A stretch of DNA of 64,000 nucleotides from an uncultured Bacilli bacterium (GCA_934182615.1 CAKPRO010000009.1:1-64000); one strand, 5' to 3'; counted from the first letter of the stretch, positions 43,617-54,853 are shown. Notes: a model not told the origin generated them from the letters alone. Program-made: numbers and translations.

Positions 43617-43793
43617 TTATATTAGATATGATAGAACAAACATTACTATCATTATTATTAAGATTATTATTAAGAGTACTTTGGTTATGTTTATTAAGAT
43701 ATTTTGATATGGTTTTAGTACTCTTATGCCACAGTTACGACAGTATTTATCACTATCTCTTACTACTTTTTTACAATTTATGCATTCTTTCAT
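43617..43793 (-). CDS. Small zinc-ribbon membrane protein
   Basis: A 58-codon gene whose ATG overlaps the stop of the upstream metalloprotease gene (ATGA). The N-terminus has a zinc ribbon, ECINCKKVVRDSDKYCRNCG, followed by a single membrane helix (VLLIIILIIMIVMFVLSYLI) ending at the C-terminus. The zinc-ribbon plus membrane layout is like that of the upstream 373-residue protein, so both may form a membrane complex. It is followed 12 bases later by the P-type ATPase gene. Confidence 0.75.
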   Translation of the reverse strand: MKECINCKKVVRDSDKYCRNCGIRVLKPYQNILINITKVLLIIILIIMIVMFVLSYLI

Positions 43794-44911
43794 TGTTGTA
43801 ACCTCTCTTTTATGATATTTATTATTTCTAATGAACTAGTACTTGACGAATCTCTATGTAAGTAATAGTCATGAATGGCTTCGGCGATTACTTCATCATA
43901 ATTTACACTTTCTTTTACTTTTTGACTAGCATAACCAGAGATACTTTTGGTAAAGTCTTCAAGTGAAATATTGGTATTATACTTTTTGTTATAACTCTCT
44001 ATGGCTTCTTCGACTAGTTCTTTTGAGTATGTTCCTTCTTTTAAGATATTTAGAATATTTTGATAGCTATTTATATTATCTTTTGTTACTAGTGTTATGT
44101 TATCAATATTATTTTGTTTTAATAATGTTACAAATGTTATGTAATGTCCTAATTCATGGGCTATTAGTGATTCATAACTAGCATTATTTGGATACCAGTT
44201 TTCTTTTAATCCTTTACTTAGGATATCTTTATTTAAGAAATAATAACTATTTAATAAGATTTCTGTTTTATTTACTTTGTTATATTCTTTTATATCTAAG
44301 TTATTATTTATAAAGGTATTAGTAGGATTGAAATAAGCTATATAGTCTTCGTTATTTGGAGCATTGGTTACTGTTATGTTTGTTAGATAGCCTTTTATAT
44401 TAGGAAATAACTGATATGTTGTACTTATTACTTCTTTTATTTTGTTTGATACATCTTCATCAACATCACATAAACTTACACTGGGAATATTATAGTTTTC
44501 ACTTATTTCTTTTTCGATTAGAGATACATTTATATTTCTTTTACATTTCCAAGATTGTTTTGTGATATCTTGTTTTATTAGGTTTATGGCTTCTTCTTTG
44601 GTACTCAAAGTTACATTTGTATATTTATTATTGGTATTCATAATGGATACTTTATAACCATATTTTAAGCTAGATATTTCTTTTTGTAATTCTATATATG
44701 GTCTAAACATATCTTTACCACTTATTAAAGTCATAGCAATAAAACTTATTATGATAATAGAAGTTAAGGTAAATAATGAGCCAATATTATTTTCTTTATA
44801 TCTTAATTTATTATCTTTTAGAGATAAATAACCATGAGGAGTTAGTTCTCCACAGGTGGGGCAGAAGTTATCATCCACTTCTAGTTCTTCATTACACTTT
44901 ATACATTTCAT
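43790..44911 (-). CDS. Zinc-ribbon membrane protein with HEXXH metalloprotease-like domain
   Basis: A 373-residue protein. An N-terminal zinc ribbon (CIKCNEELEVDDNFCPTCGE), one membrane helix (LFTLTSIIIISFIAMTLI, residues ~45-62) and a large outside domain containing SLIAHELGHYITF near residue 250 and a likely third ligand in YDEVIAEAIHDYYLH. This looks like a membrane-anchored zinc protease whose catalytic domain lies outside while the zinc ribbon stays inside. It is followed without gap by the small zinc-ribbon gene. AAAGGAG precedes the ATG. Confidence 0.75.
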   Translation of the reverse strand: MKCIKCNEELEVDDNFCPTCGELTPHGYLSLKDNKLRYKENNIGSLFTLTSIIIISFIAMTLISGKDMFRPYIELQKEISSLKYGYKVSIMNTNNKYTNVTLSTKEEAINLIKQDITKQSWKCKRNINVSLIEKEISENYNIPSVSLCDVDEDVSNKIKEVISTTYQLFPNIKGYLTNITVTNAPNNEDYIAYFNPTNTFINNNLDIKEYNKVNKTEILLNSYYFLNKDILSKGLKENWYPNNASYESLIAHELGHYITFVTLLKQNNIDNITLVTKDNINSYQNILNILKEGTYSKELVEEAIESYNKKYNTNISLEDFTKSISGYASQKVKESVNYDEVIAEAIHDYYLHRDSSSTSSLEIINIIKERLQQ

Positions 44912-45017
44912 AGTTTCTCCTTTGCTACTTTATTTAATTATATCATATTTTGTCGTATTTGTTTGTAAAAAAATGATATTTTTATTTTTAATGGGAAAAT
45001 TATATTAGGTGTTAGAT

Positions 45018-45455
45018 ATGAATTTTCAAAAACTAATAGAATTAAGAGAAGACTTTAATCTTAAACAAAAGGATATTGCTAAGCTATTAAACATTACTCA
45101 GCAGACTTATTCACTATGGGAAAATGGCAGTAAAATTATTCCTTTAAAGCATTTGAATTCTTTATGTAACTATTATAATGTTAGTATGGATTATATGCTG
45201 GGGCTTTCTAATAAGAATAGTTTTAATAATGGTAAATATAATATTGATAAAAAGATTATTGGTAGGAGATTAAAAGAATTTAGAAAAGAAAAAAATATTA
45301 CCCAAGAAGAACTAGCTAGTACTCTTAATACTACTCATTCAACGATTAGTGCTTATGAAAGTGGTAAAACTACTATTCTTACAGCTTTTGCTTATGAGAT
45401 ATGTAAAAGATATAACATTTCTATGGACTATTTATGTGGTAGAATACTTATTTGA
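45018..45455 (+). CDS. XRE-family regulator with two HTH domains
   Basis: A 145-residue protein made of two tandem HTH_3 domains: LIELREDFNLKQKDIAKLLNITQQTYSLWENG and LKEFRKEKNITQEELASTLNTTHSTISAYESG, each ending in the ISMDYL(C/L)G-like tail. The ATG at 45018 with AGGTG upstream is chosen over the in-frame GTG at 45009. Double-HTH proteins could bind DNA as pseudo-dimers. It heads a plus-strand group with a helical protein and a HerA-like ATPase, separated from them by a hairpin array. Confidence 0.85.
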   Translation: MNFQKLIELREDFNLKQKDIAKLLNITQQTYSLWENGSKIIPLKHLNSLCNYYNVSMDYMLGLSNKNSFNNGKYNIDKKIIGRRLKEFRKEKNITQEELASTLNTTHSTISAYESGKTTILTAFAYEICKRYNISMDYLCGRILI

Positions 45456-45480
45456 TATTTTTTATATTATATATACTTTT

Positions 45481-45558
45481 ATTTCAGAGACATTTGGCTC
45501 TGAAATTTTTTTGAAAGACATTTGGCTTTCAAAACCTCGAACAACATAGTGTGAGAGG
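45481..45558 (+). repeat. GAC/GGC hairpin array, copy 9 (best preserved three-hairpin copy)
   Basis: Hairpin A (45481-45506) pairs ATTTCAGAG with CTCTGAAAT; hairpin B (45509-45534) pairs TTTTGAAAG with CTTTCAAAA; both have GAC-ATTT-GGC. Hairpin C (45535-45558) has CCTC/GAGG, then opposing GA/GA, then ACA/TGT closed by a six-base loop. Confidence 0.85.
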
Positions 45559-45619
45559 AATATAATTTTTTATTATATTTTTATTATTTTGGTTCATAAT
45601 ATTTTTGAGGAGGATATTT

Positions 45620-46057
45620 ATGAAAGAAAATTATGAATTAATGGAACATATTTATAAAGATGCTGAAATGGCTGTTTATACTTTGACTACTCTTACTAAT
45701 GATTTAAAAGATAAAGATAATAAAATAAAGAAGACTCTTGAAGATATTCTTAAAGAATATGAGTCTTGGAAAAAGAAGAGTATGAAGTATTTAAAGAAAG
45801 GAAAAGCAGAAATTACTGATAGTGGAGTTATGGCCAAAATGATGGCTAAGATGGGTATTAAGAAAGAAGTTATTAATGATAATAGTGATTCTTCGATTGC
45901 TAAGATGATTATTAAGGGTGTATCAACAGGGTCTGTGGATATGGAAAAGAAAATTAAGGCTTATGATAAAGATGTTGATAAGAGTGATTTGAAGATAGCG
46001 AAAGAATTTTTGAAATTTCAAGAAAAGACTATAGATGAACTTAAAGAATATCTATAG
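45620..46057 (+). CDS. Hypothetical helical protein
   Basis: A 145-residue, lysine-rich, almost entirely helical protein from the ATG at 45620, which follows GAGGAGG. It looks like a four-helix bundle of the ferritin/DUF2383-like type (YELMEHIYKDAEMAVYTLTTLTNDLKDKD ... KMMAKMGIKKEV ... LKIAKEFLKFQEKTIDELKEYL). Metal ligands of true ferritins are not clear. It is followed 55 bases later by the HerA-like ATPase. Confidence 0.65.
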   Translation: MKENYELMEHIYKDAEMAVYTLTTLTNDLKDKDNKIKKTLEDILKEYESWKKKSMKYLKKGKAEITDSGVMAKMMAKMGIKKEVINDNSDSSIAKMIIKGVSTGSVDMEKKIKAYDKDVDKSDLKIAKEFLKFQEKTIDELKEYL

Positions 46058-46123
46058 TTTTTTTAATATTTTTATATACAATTATTTATTTATGTGGTAA
46101 AATTATAATAGGTGAAGAAGAAT

Positions 46124-47884
46124 ATGTTGGGGAGAATTATTGCTATTAATGATAATATTGTTTCAGTACAATTATCTGTTAATATTTATGATTATGATAG
46201 TTTAATTAGTAAGAATGTTATATTTAAAGATACTTCTGCGATTAGTATTGGGGAAGTTATTGCTATTGGTAATGGTATTATGCAGGTATCTTTAGTGGGA
46301 GAAATTAGAAATAATAAGTTTTTATTTGGAGATATTTCTAAGCCTTCTTTTAAGGCTACTTGTAATTTGATTGATAATAGTGTTCTTGATATTATTTTAA
46401 ATAATGATGGACCTAATAGTATTAAACTTGGTAAGTCTTTTATTTATCCTGATTACGATATTAAACTTGATGTTGGTAATTTCTTTTCTAATCATTTTGC
46501 TATACTAGGTAATTCTGGTAGTGGTAAATCTTACTCTGTTGCTAAGATTCTTCAGAGTGTCTTCTACCAATGTAAGAGTTTACCTTTCTATTCTAATATA
46601 TTCTTATTTGATGCTTATGGAGAGTATCAAAGAGCTTTTTCTAGGATACATGAAGTTAATGATAATATTAATTATAAGGTATATACTACTGATTTAAATA
46701 GTACTGAATTTGATATTTTACAATATCCTTTTTGGTTACTTGGTATTGATGATTTGGCTTTACTTATGGGTGTTACTTCTAAAGAGCAATTACCAGTTAT
46801 TGAGAAGGCTTTAAAATTAGTTAGTTATTTTGCTAGAAAAGAAGAAGAAGTTATTAATCAGAAGAATGATATTATTGCTAGATGTTTATTAGATATTTTA
46901 TTTTCTGGTAAGAGTGCTAGTATGATTAGAAATAAGATTGTTTCTATTCTTACTAAATTTAATACTAGTAATCTTAACTTAGAAGTTAAACTTGTTAAGG
47001 GTGGATGGACTAGAACTATTAGACAATGTTTATTCGTAGAGAATACTGGTGAGTTTTCGGATGTTGAGGTTGTTATTGAATACTTAGAAAGTTTATGTTT
47101 GGATAATTTTGAGCTTTCTCTTCCTAATGGGGAATATATGTATACTATGAAAGACTTTAGTACGGCTTTGGAGTTTGCTCTTATATCTGAGGGTACTCTA
47201 AATAGTGATAAGGCTTTTGAACTTACTAATATTCTTAAAGTTAGATTTAATAATTTAATGAATAGTAATTATGCTAGATACTTTGAATATGATGGTTATA
47301 TTAATAGAGAGAGTTTTATTAATTTACTTCTTACTACTAATGATGGTAAGAAAGCACAGATTGTTAATTTTAATATTAATTATGTTGATGATAGATTTGC
47401 TAAGAATTTGGTTAAAATATTTTCTAAACTTTTATTTGATTATATTGTATCTCTTAATCAGAGAGCTTCAATGCCATTTCATATTGTTCTTGAAGAGGCT
47501 CATAGATATGTTCAGAATGATGAAGATGCCACTATACTTGGATATAATATTTTTGAAAGAATTACTAAGGAAGGTAGAAAATATGGATTACTTCTTGGTA
47601 TTGTTTCTCAAAGACCTTCTGAGCTTTCTGAAACTACAATATCACAGTGTAGTAACTTCTTAGTATTTAAGATGTTTCATCCTAGGGATTTACAATTTAT
47701 TAAGGATATTATTTCTAGTGCAGATATTACTTTGACTAATAAGATTAAGACTTTACATCCTGGTACTTGTATTATGTTTGGTACGGCTTTTAAGATGCCT
47801 ACGATTGCTATTCTTGATAAACCTAATCCTGAACCTCTTAGTCAGAGTTGTGATATTAATAAGACTTGGTATATTCATAATTAG
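46124..47884 (+). CDS. HerA-family ATPase (DUF87)
   Basis: A 586-residue FtsK/HerA-like hexameric ATPase. The N-terminal ~100 residues look like the HAS barrel, Walker A is ILGNSGSGKSYSV, Walker B is MPFHIVLEEAHRYV, and the C-terminal SQRPSELSETTISQCSNFLVFKM holds the sensor and arginine-finger region. HerA pumps DNA and usually partners with NurA for end resection, or with SIR2/other nucleases in defence. No NurA or other nuclease lies beside it; the 145-residue helical protein is the only neighbour. AGGTGAAG precedes the ATG at 46124 (a GTG lies 12 bases upstream). Confidence 0.88.
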   Translation: MLGRIIAINDNIVSVQLSVNIYDYDSLISKNVIFKDTSAISIGEVIAIGNGIMQVSLVGEIRNNKFLFGDISKPSFKATCNLIDNSVLDIILNNDGPNSIKLGKSFIYPDYDIKLDVGNFFSNHFAILGNSGSGKSYSVAKILQSVFYQCKSLPFYSNIFLFDAYGEYQRAFSRIHEVNDNINYKVYTTDLNSTEFDILQYPFWLLGIDDLALLMGVTSKEQLPVIEKALKLVSYFARKEEEVINQKNDIIARCLLDILFSGKSASMIRNKIVSILTKFNTSNLNLEVKLVKGGWTRTIRQCLFVENTGEFSDVEVVIEYLESLCLDNFELSLPNGEYMYTMKDFSTALEFALISEGTLNSDKAFELTNILKVRFNNLMNSNYARYFEYDGYINRESFINLLLTTNDGKKAQIVNFNINYVDDRFAKNLVKIFSKLLFDYIVSLNQRASMPFHIVLEEAHRYVQNDEDATILGYNIFERITKEGRKYGLLLGIVSQRPSELSETTISQCSNFLVFKMFHPRDLQFIKDIISSADITLTNKIKTLHPGTCIMFGTAFKMPTIAILDKPNPEPLSQSCDINKTWYIHN

Positions 47885-47893
47885 TTATAATAA

Positions 47894-47932
47894 AAAGATA
47901 ATTCTTGATATTTAGAATTATCTTTATTTTTT
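47894..47932 (+). terminator. Terminator of the HerA gene
   Basis: A perfect 12-bp stem (AAAGATAATTCT with AGAATTATCTTT) followed by ATTTTTT. Confidence 0.9.
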
Positions 47933-47935
47933 ATG

Positions 47936-47989
47936 CCACTTCAGCCTATAGTCTTACGTGGTAAATTAGAGCCTGTAGTCTCTAATTTA
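47936..47989 (-). repeat. GAC/GGC hairpin array, inverted copy 10
   Basis: Read on the minus strand, hairpin A (47962-47989) pairs TAAATTAGAG with CTCTAATTTA around GAC-TACA-GGC, and hairpin B (47936-47961) pairs CCACGTAAG with CTGAAGTGG with two mismatches. It is the only array in the opposite orientation. It overlaps the stop codon of the zincin-like gene. Confidence 0.7.
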
Positions 47990-49057
47990 GTTATTTGGTT
48001 TTAATGTTTTAGTTTTATTGTTACTTAGTAAGGTATCTTTAAATATATTGATATCTTCTAGTAAAGTGTCTAAAGATTCTTTATTTAATTTTATATTTAT
48101 TATTTTTAGTGAATCTTCTAGTGAATATCTATTATTTAATAACGATTCATTTAATTCTTCTATTTGCTTTAAGAAGTTGGAATCTTTTTTATATTCTATA
48201 TAATTATATAGTGAGAAAATAGCTACTGAGTAGTGTAATATTATAAACATAATATTTTGATTATTTATTCTTTCTTTATCAAATACTTCTAATGATGTTC
48301 GATAATTATCGTCATGATATAATAATTTATAATTTTCTTCAGATACTTTTCCAAGTAAATAGTAAAGTAAAGTTATTCTTATGATATGGAAGCCTTGATT
48401 TATAATGCTATAAAAATTATTATACTCTGATATTTTAAATGTATTTACAGCTTCTTGATAGCCAATACCTTCTAAATAATCAGCATAAATTAGTTCTTCA
48501 GTAAAGGCAAGTAGTTCAGTCAAAATATCATTTACTTCTCCTCTTTTTATAGATGGTTGATTTCGGTAATGAGATATTTCATGAACCCATATTATTGAAT
48601 CAGTTACTAAATCATTATTATAAACATTTATTGCTTTATGATAAGTAGTATCTACTACTACTCGCTCTTGTGTTCTAATATTGATATAACATTCTTCATG
48701 AATAATATAATTATTGTTGCCAGTGTATATTTCTTTATAGGTTGCTTTTTTAGGATTATTAGTACTTATTATGTTAAGTACTCCGCTACTTGCTATTTCT
48801 TCCATTCTAAAGTCTATTCCTATATTTTTATAAAAAGCATCAATTAATTTTGACTTTGCCATATAATCAGCACGAGCACCATCTCTCAAATCTAATTTTT
48901 CTACATCTAAACTATCCATATTGTAGTATAGAAAGGATATTAATTTATAAATATTTGACATATTATTAAATAATAATTTATTTCCATTATAGGTAGCATC
49001 AAAAAAACTTTTTAGAAAGGTATTTGTAGATGCCTCAATATCAACTTTTTCTTTCAT
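47987..49057 (-). CDS. Hypothetical zincin-like protein (HEISH)
   Basis: A 356-residue soluble protein with HEXXH in IWVHEISHYRN near residue 170 and a glutamate about 18 residues later in DILTELLAFTEE, followed by helical segments. The motif spacing is like that of M3-type gluzincins and like the 9646-10470 protein, to which it is only distantly similar. It follows the transglutaminase-like paralogue 49066-50115 after 8 bases, so the three genes from 51145 to 47987 form an operon. A peptidase role is inferred only from the motif. Confidence 0.65.
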   Translation of the reverse strand: MKEKVDIEASTNTFLKSFFDATYNGNKLLFNNMSNIYKLISFLYYNMDSLDVEKLDLRDGARADYMAKSKLIDAFYKNIGIDFRMEEIASSGVLNIISTNNPKKATYKEIYTGNNNYIIHEECYINIRTQERVVVDTTYHKAINVYNNDLVTDSIIWVHEISHYRNQPSIKRGEVNDILTELLAFTEELIYADYLEGIGYQEAVNTFKISEYNNFYSIINQGFHIIRITLLYYLLGKVSEENYKLLYHDDNYRTSLEVFDKERINNQNIMFIILHYSVAIFSLYNYIEYKKDSNFLKQIEELNESLLNNRYSLEDSLKIINIKLNKESLDTLLEDINIFKDTLLSNNKTKTLKPNN

Positions 49058-49065
49058 CGTTTATC

Positions 49066-50115
49066 CTACTTTCTTTTTTTTACTTTTATTTTGGCTAGTT
49101 CTTCAGTAATATCACTATATAGTTCTTTTTGACTTTGATAGTAGGCTTCGATTATATCTTTATTACTTTCATATATTCTTGTAGTTATATCTATGTATTC
49201 TCTATCTTCACTTGGGGCTGTTACTGCATCAGTTAATGTTGCAAGTACTTTTTTATTTTTCTTTTGTTTTGGTAGTATGTGAATATCTCCTGCTGCTGAT
49301 GTATCTATTAAGATATTTTCTTTTATACTACTTGGTTTGTATATTCTAGATTGAGTTGGATCTAAATAATATGTATCTCCTTGGTAGACTGCTGTTGTTA
49401 TCCTATGGTTACCGATTAAAGTTAATTTTTTATCTTTTTTAGGAATAATATACTCATAATATTTATTTAGTTCTTCTTCATATTGATATACTAAATCTAA
49501 AAAAGAAATGTTTGTTCTTTGGTGTTCGTTATGAATTTCTTCTAGCAGACTTAGCATATTTTCTACATTATCTTGCATTACATCAAAATCACTTTGATAT
49601 ACAGTTAAAGTATTTCCTTCTATTCCATAAGCATTATATATTTCTTTTAACATAGTAGCTATATGACGACATACTGCTTCACCATTTATTATATTTGAAA
49701 AATAGATACCATCAATATCTCTAACTGTTTTTTCTCCAAAATCAAATTCTTTATTTTTAGATAAATAACCATCATGTAACATCTTATCATAAAATGTATA
49801 TATCTCTATAGGGTTTTGAAATTCAAATATTCTATTTAATTTTACATATTCGGAAAGAAATTCTTGATAAAGAGCTTTTATTTTTTGAACTTCTTTAGTA
49901 TGTGATTCTGAATTTCTTGAAAATATTGCATAACTAACATTTATAATATTTGCTCCTAGTAACAAAAGACTTGCTAATAAACTATCACTTATGTTAGGTA
50001 AAAGAGATGTTCCTATTCCACATGACATGATTGCTATAGTATTAGCTTTAGATATTATTTCATTAGTATTATAACTTATGTTTCCATATATTTTATCTTT
50101 TAAATTATCTCTCAT
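49066..50115 (-). CDS. Transglutaminase-like protein, paralogue 2
   Basis: A 349-residue protein strongly similar to the next upstream gene. Two hydrophobic segments near the N-terminus (about residues 20-65) are followed by a helical domain (FEFQNPIEIYTFYDKMLHDGYLSK), then a Cys-His-Asp set: GEAVCRHIATML, NHRITTAVY and YYLDPTQSRIYKP, spaced as in transglutaminase-like cysteine proteases. These probably form a membrane-attached catalytic domain. The substrate is unknown. It starts 1 base after its paralogue stops. Confidence 0.7.
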   Translation of the reverse strand: MRDNLKDKIYGNISYNTNEIISKANTIAIMSCGIGTSLLPNISDSLLASLLLLGANIINVSYAIFSRNSESHTKEVQKIKALYQEFLSEYVKLNRIFEFQNPIEIYTFYDKMLHDGYLSKNKEFDFGEKTVRDIDGIYFSNIINGEAVCRHIATMLKEIYNAYGIEGNTLTVYQSDFDVMQDNVENMLSLLEEIHNEHQRTNISFLDLVYQYEEELNKYYEYIIPKKDKKLTLIGNHRITTAVYQGDTYYLDPTQSRIYKPSSIKENILIDTSAAGDIHILPKQKKNKKVLATLTDAVTAPSEDREYIDITTRIYESNKDIIEAYYQSQKELYSDITEELAKIKVKKRK

Positions 50116-50116
50116 A

Positions 50117-51145
50117 TTATCTTTTTTCCTTTCTCTTTACTTTTATATTTGACAATAGATTTGATATATAATTATATAGTTCTTGATGTTCTTTATAAAA
50201 TCTTTCTAATATATCTTTATTTTGTTTATAAATATTAATAGTACTTTTGACATATTTTAAATCTTCACTAAATGGTGTTGATGGATTTATTTTCATTTCT
50301 TCTGGTAAATTTGCTCTTGATATTATTTTAGTATCTCTTCGACCATCTTCAGATACTAAGAGATTAGGGGTGTTATTACTTGGTTTATACATTCTTGTTT
50401 GAGTGGGATCTAAGTAATAATCTTTTCCTTGGTAAACGGCTTTAGTTATACGGTGATTAGTTAAATTCCCTATATCTTTTGGATCTATATAGTAACTAAA
50501 GACCTCCTGTATTTTATCTTCAAGTAAGTAGGTTAAGTCTTCTAATGGGATACCTTTTATTATACTTATTTTTTGTAATTCTCTTTGATAATAGGCTAAC
50601 ATTCCTTCATCTATTTTAGTGTCTTTTTGAAATACACTAATATCATAACTTGTTATACCATAGTCTAAATAAATATCTTTTAACATTGGGGCTATATGAC
50701 GACATACGGCTTCACCATTTATTACATTTGCTCCTTGAATAGTCATTATATCTTTAACTTTATCTTTTCCAAAATGGAATTCTTTATCTTTAGATAAATA
50801 TCCAGCATATAGCATTTTATTATACAATGTATATATTTCTACAGGATTTTGAAAGCCAAATATTTTATTTAGTTTATTATAGTCTTTTATTAAATCATTA
50901 TATAGGCTTTTTATTTCTTTGATATCTTTTGTATGTAATGATAGTTTTTCTCCATTACTATATATATAATATATCATATTTAATATACTTAACATCATTA
51001 ATGAGGCGGCGTTATTTAAGTTTACTCCTAGTGAGAAGAAGCCTGTACCAAATGTTGTTAACATTAGGCCTAGATTTACATCACTTATTAATTCACTAGT
51101 ATTATAATTTATATTACTATATATTTTCTTTATTATTTTATCCAT
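50117..51145 (-). CDS. Transglutaminase-like protein, paralogue 1
   Basis: A 342-residue protein. Conserved with its neighbour throughout: the INYNTSELISDVN start, the two hydrophobic N-terminal segments, FGFQNPVEIYTLYNKMLYAGYLSKDKEF, and the candidate triad GEAVCRHIAPML, NHRITKAVYQG and YYLDPTQTRMYKP. Identity between the two is about 40-45% by eye. Gene duplication in place, with both triads kept, argues that both are active and perhaps act on different partners. It is the first gene of the 51145-47987 operon. Confidence 0.7.
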   Translation of the reverse strand: MDKIIKKIYSNINYNTSELISDVNLGLMLTTFGTGFFSLGVNLNNAASLMMLSILNMIYYIYSNGEKLSLHTKDIKEIKSLYNDLIKDYNKLNKIFGFQNPVEIYTLYNKMLYAGYLSKDKEFHFGKDKVKDIMTIQGANVINGEAVCRHIAPMLKDIYLDYGITSYDISVFQKDTKIDEGMLAYYQRELQKISIIKGIPLEDLTYLLEDKIQEVFSYYIDPKDIGNLTNHRITKAVYQGKDYYLDPTQTRMYKPSNNTPNLLVSEDGRRDTKIISRANLPEEMKINPSTPFSEDLKYVKSTINIYKQNKDILERFYKEHQELYNYISNLLSNIKVKRKEKR

Positions 51146-51192
51146 AACAATTCCCCTTCATATGTGCTGGGTATTATACCATATATTATTAG

Positions 51193-51215
51193 AAAAAGCA
51201 AATTTTTGTTTGCTT
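51193..51215 (-). terminator. Terminator downstream of uvrA
   Basis: AAGCAAA/TTTGCTT stem with a T run on the minus strand, beyond the hairpin array that follows uvrA. Confidence 0.75.
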
Positions 51216-51226
51216 ATGATAAAACT

Positions 51227-51304
51227 TAATTTAAAGACTTTGGCTTTAAATTACTATAGAAAGACCTTAGGCTTTCTATAGCAGTGAACAACGAAGTGTG
51301 AACT
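51227..51304 (+). repeat. GAC/GGC hairpin array, copy 11
   Basis: Hairpin A (51227-51253) pairs TAATTTAAAG with CTTTAAATTA around GAC-TTT-GGC; hairpin B (51254-51281) pairs CTATAGAAAG with CTTTCTATAG around GAC-CTTA-GGC; hairpin C (51283-51304) has AGT/ACT, opposing GA/GA, then ACA/TGT. The three abut with almost no spacer. Confidence 0.85.
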
Positions 51305-51334
51305 CTAAAAAAAATAGTTTAGCACAATACTAAA

Positions 51335-54154
<2,820 letters not shown>

Positions 54155-54213
54155 ATTATCACTGCTTCCTTTTCCTTTGGTATTATACCACATTTTTTTA
54201 AAATTATAAACAA

Positions 54214-54240
54214 GAAAAAAATGCTAATTGATAGCACTTT
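54214..54240 (-). terminator. Terminator of the 54248-54793 gene
   Basis: TGCTA/TAGCA stem followed by seven Ts on the minus strand. Confidence 0.7.
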
Positions 54241-54247
54241 ATATTTA

Positions 54248-54793
54248 TTAAAAATTTAATTCACCAGGGGATACGGTTCTAGCACCAGAGTCGGCCCATG
54301 GATTGTTTATTTTTCTTTCTAGTACTTTATGTTCCTCTTGCTCTTCAGGAATAAAGTTTTCTAGGTCTGGACTTGTGTAGTTTGCTTCTTTTGGTTCTTC
54401 TTTTACCTTGCTAGAATCTTCTTTAACTGAATTATCAAGTTCTTTATCAAAAGTAACCGCAAGTTCATTTATAGGTTCTTCTGGTATATCCATGGTTAGA
54501 ACTTCATCACGAGGATGAGTTAGTTTTTCTTGGTTTACTAAGTTAGTATATTTTGAATCATAAATACTTGCTTCACCTGGAGTACTTGATAAAGTTTCTT
54601 CTTTAGGAGAATCCTCTAATGCTTTGGTATCTTCAGGTAATGGTATATTCTCTTCTTGTGGAGGCAATGTTTCTTTTTTTGATTCTTCAGATAGTAATTT
54701 ATTTACTGTATCTAAAAATTCTTCTTTACTTTGAGTAACCGCTAGTAAATCTATTATTCTTAATTTTTCTTCTGGGGTAAAATTATTATTCAT
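54248..54793 (-). CDS. Acidic low-complexity hypothetical protein
   Basis: A 181-residue, Glu/Pro-rich protein with no hydrophobic segment. The N-terminal 35 residues form a predicted helix pair (EEKLRIIDLLAVTQSKEEFLDTVNKLL); the rest is low-complexity and probably disordered, ending in NNPWADSGARTVSPGELNF. The design (short N-terminal helical domain plus Pro-rich disordered tail) resembles the gene at 56639-57439. AAGGAGG precedes the ATG. Function unknown. Confidence 0.65.
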   Translation of the reverse strand: MNNNFTPEEKLRIIDLLAVTQSKEEFLDTVNKLLSEESKKETLPPQEENIPLPEDTKALEDSPKEETLSSTPGEASIYDSKYTNLVNQEKLTHPRDEVLTMDIPEEPINELAVTFDKELDNSVKEDSSKVKEEPKEANYTSPDLENFIPEEQEEHKVLERKINNPWADSGARTVSPGELNF

Positions 54794-54853
54794 ACTTGTG
54801 CCTCCTTTACACTTATAGTATATATTAGAAAAGAAAAAAAGTAAATATTATAG

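Noticed and set aside
47271..47663. A 130-codon frame inside the HerA gene
   Set aside because: It is a second-frame shadow over the Walker B region, leucine-rich as expected from AT-rich codons.
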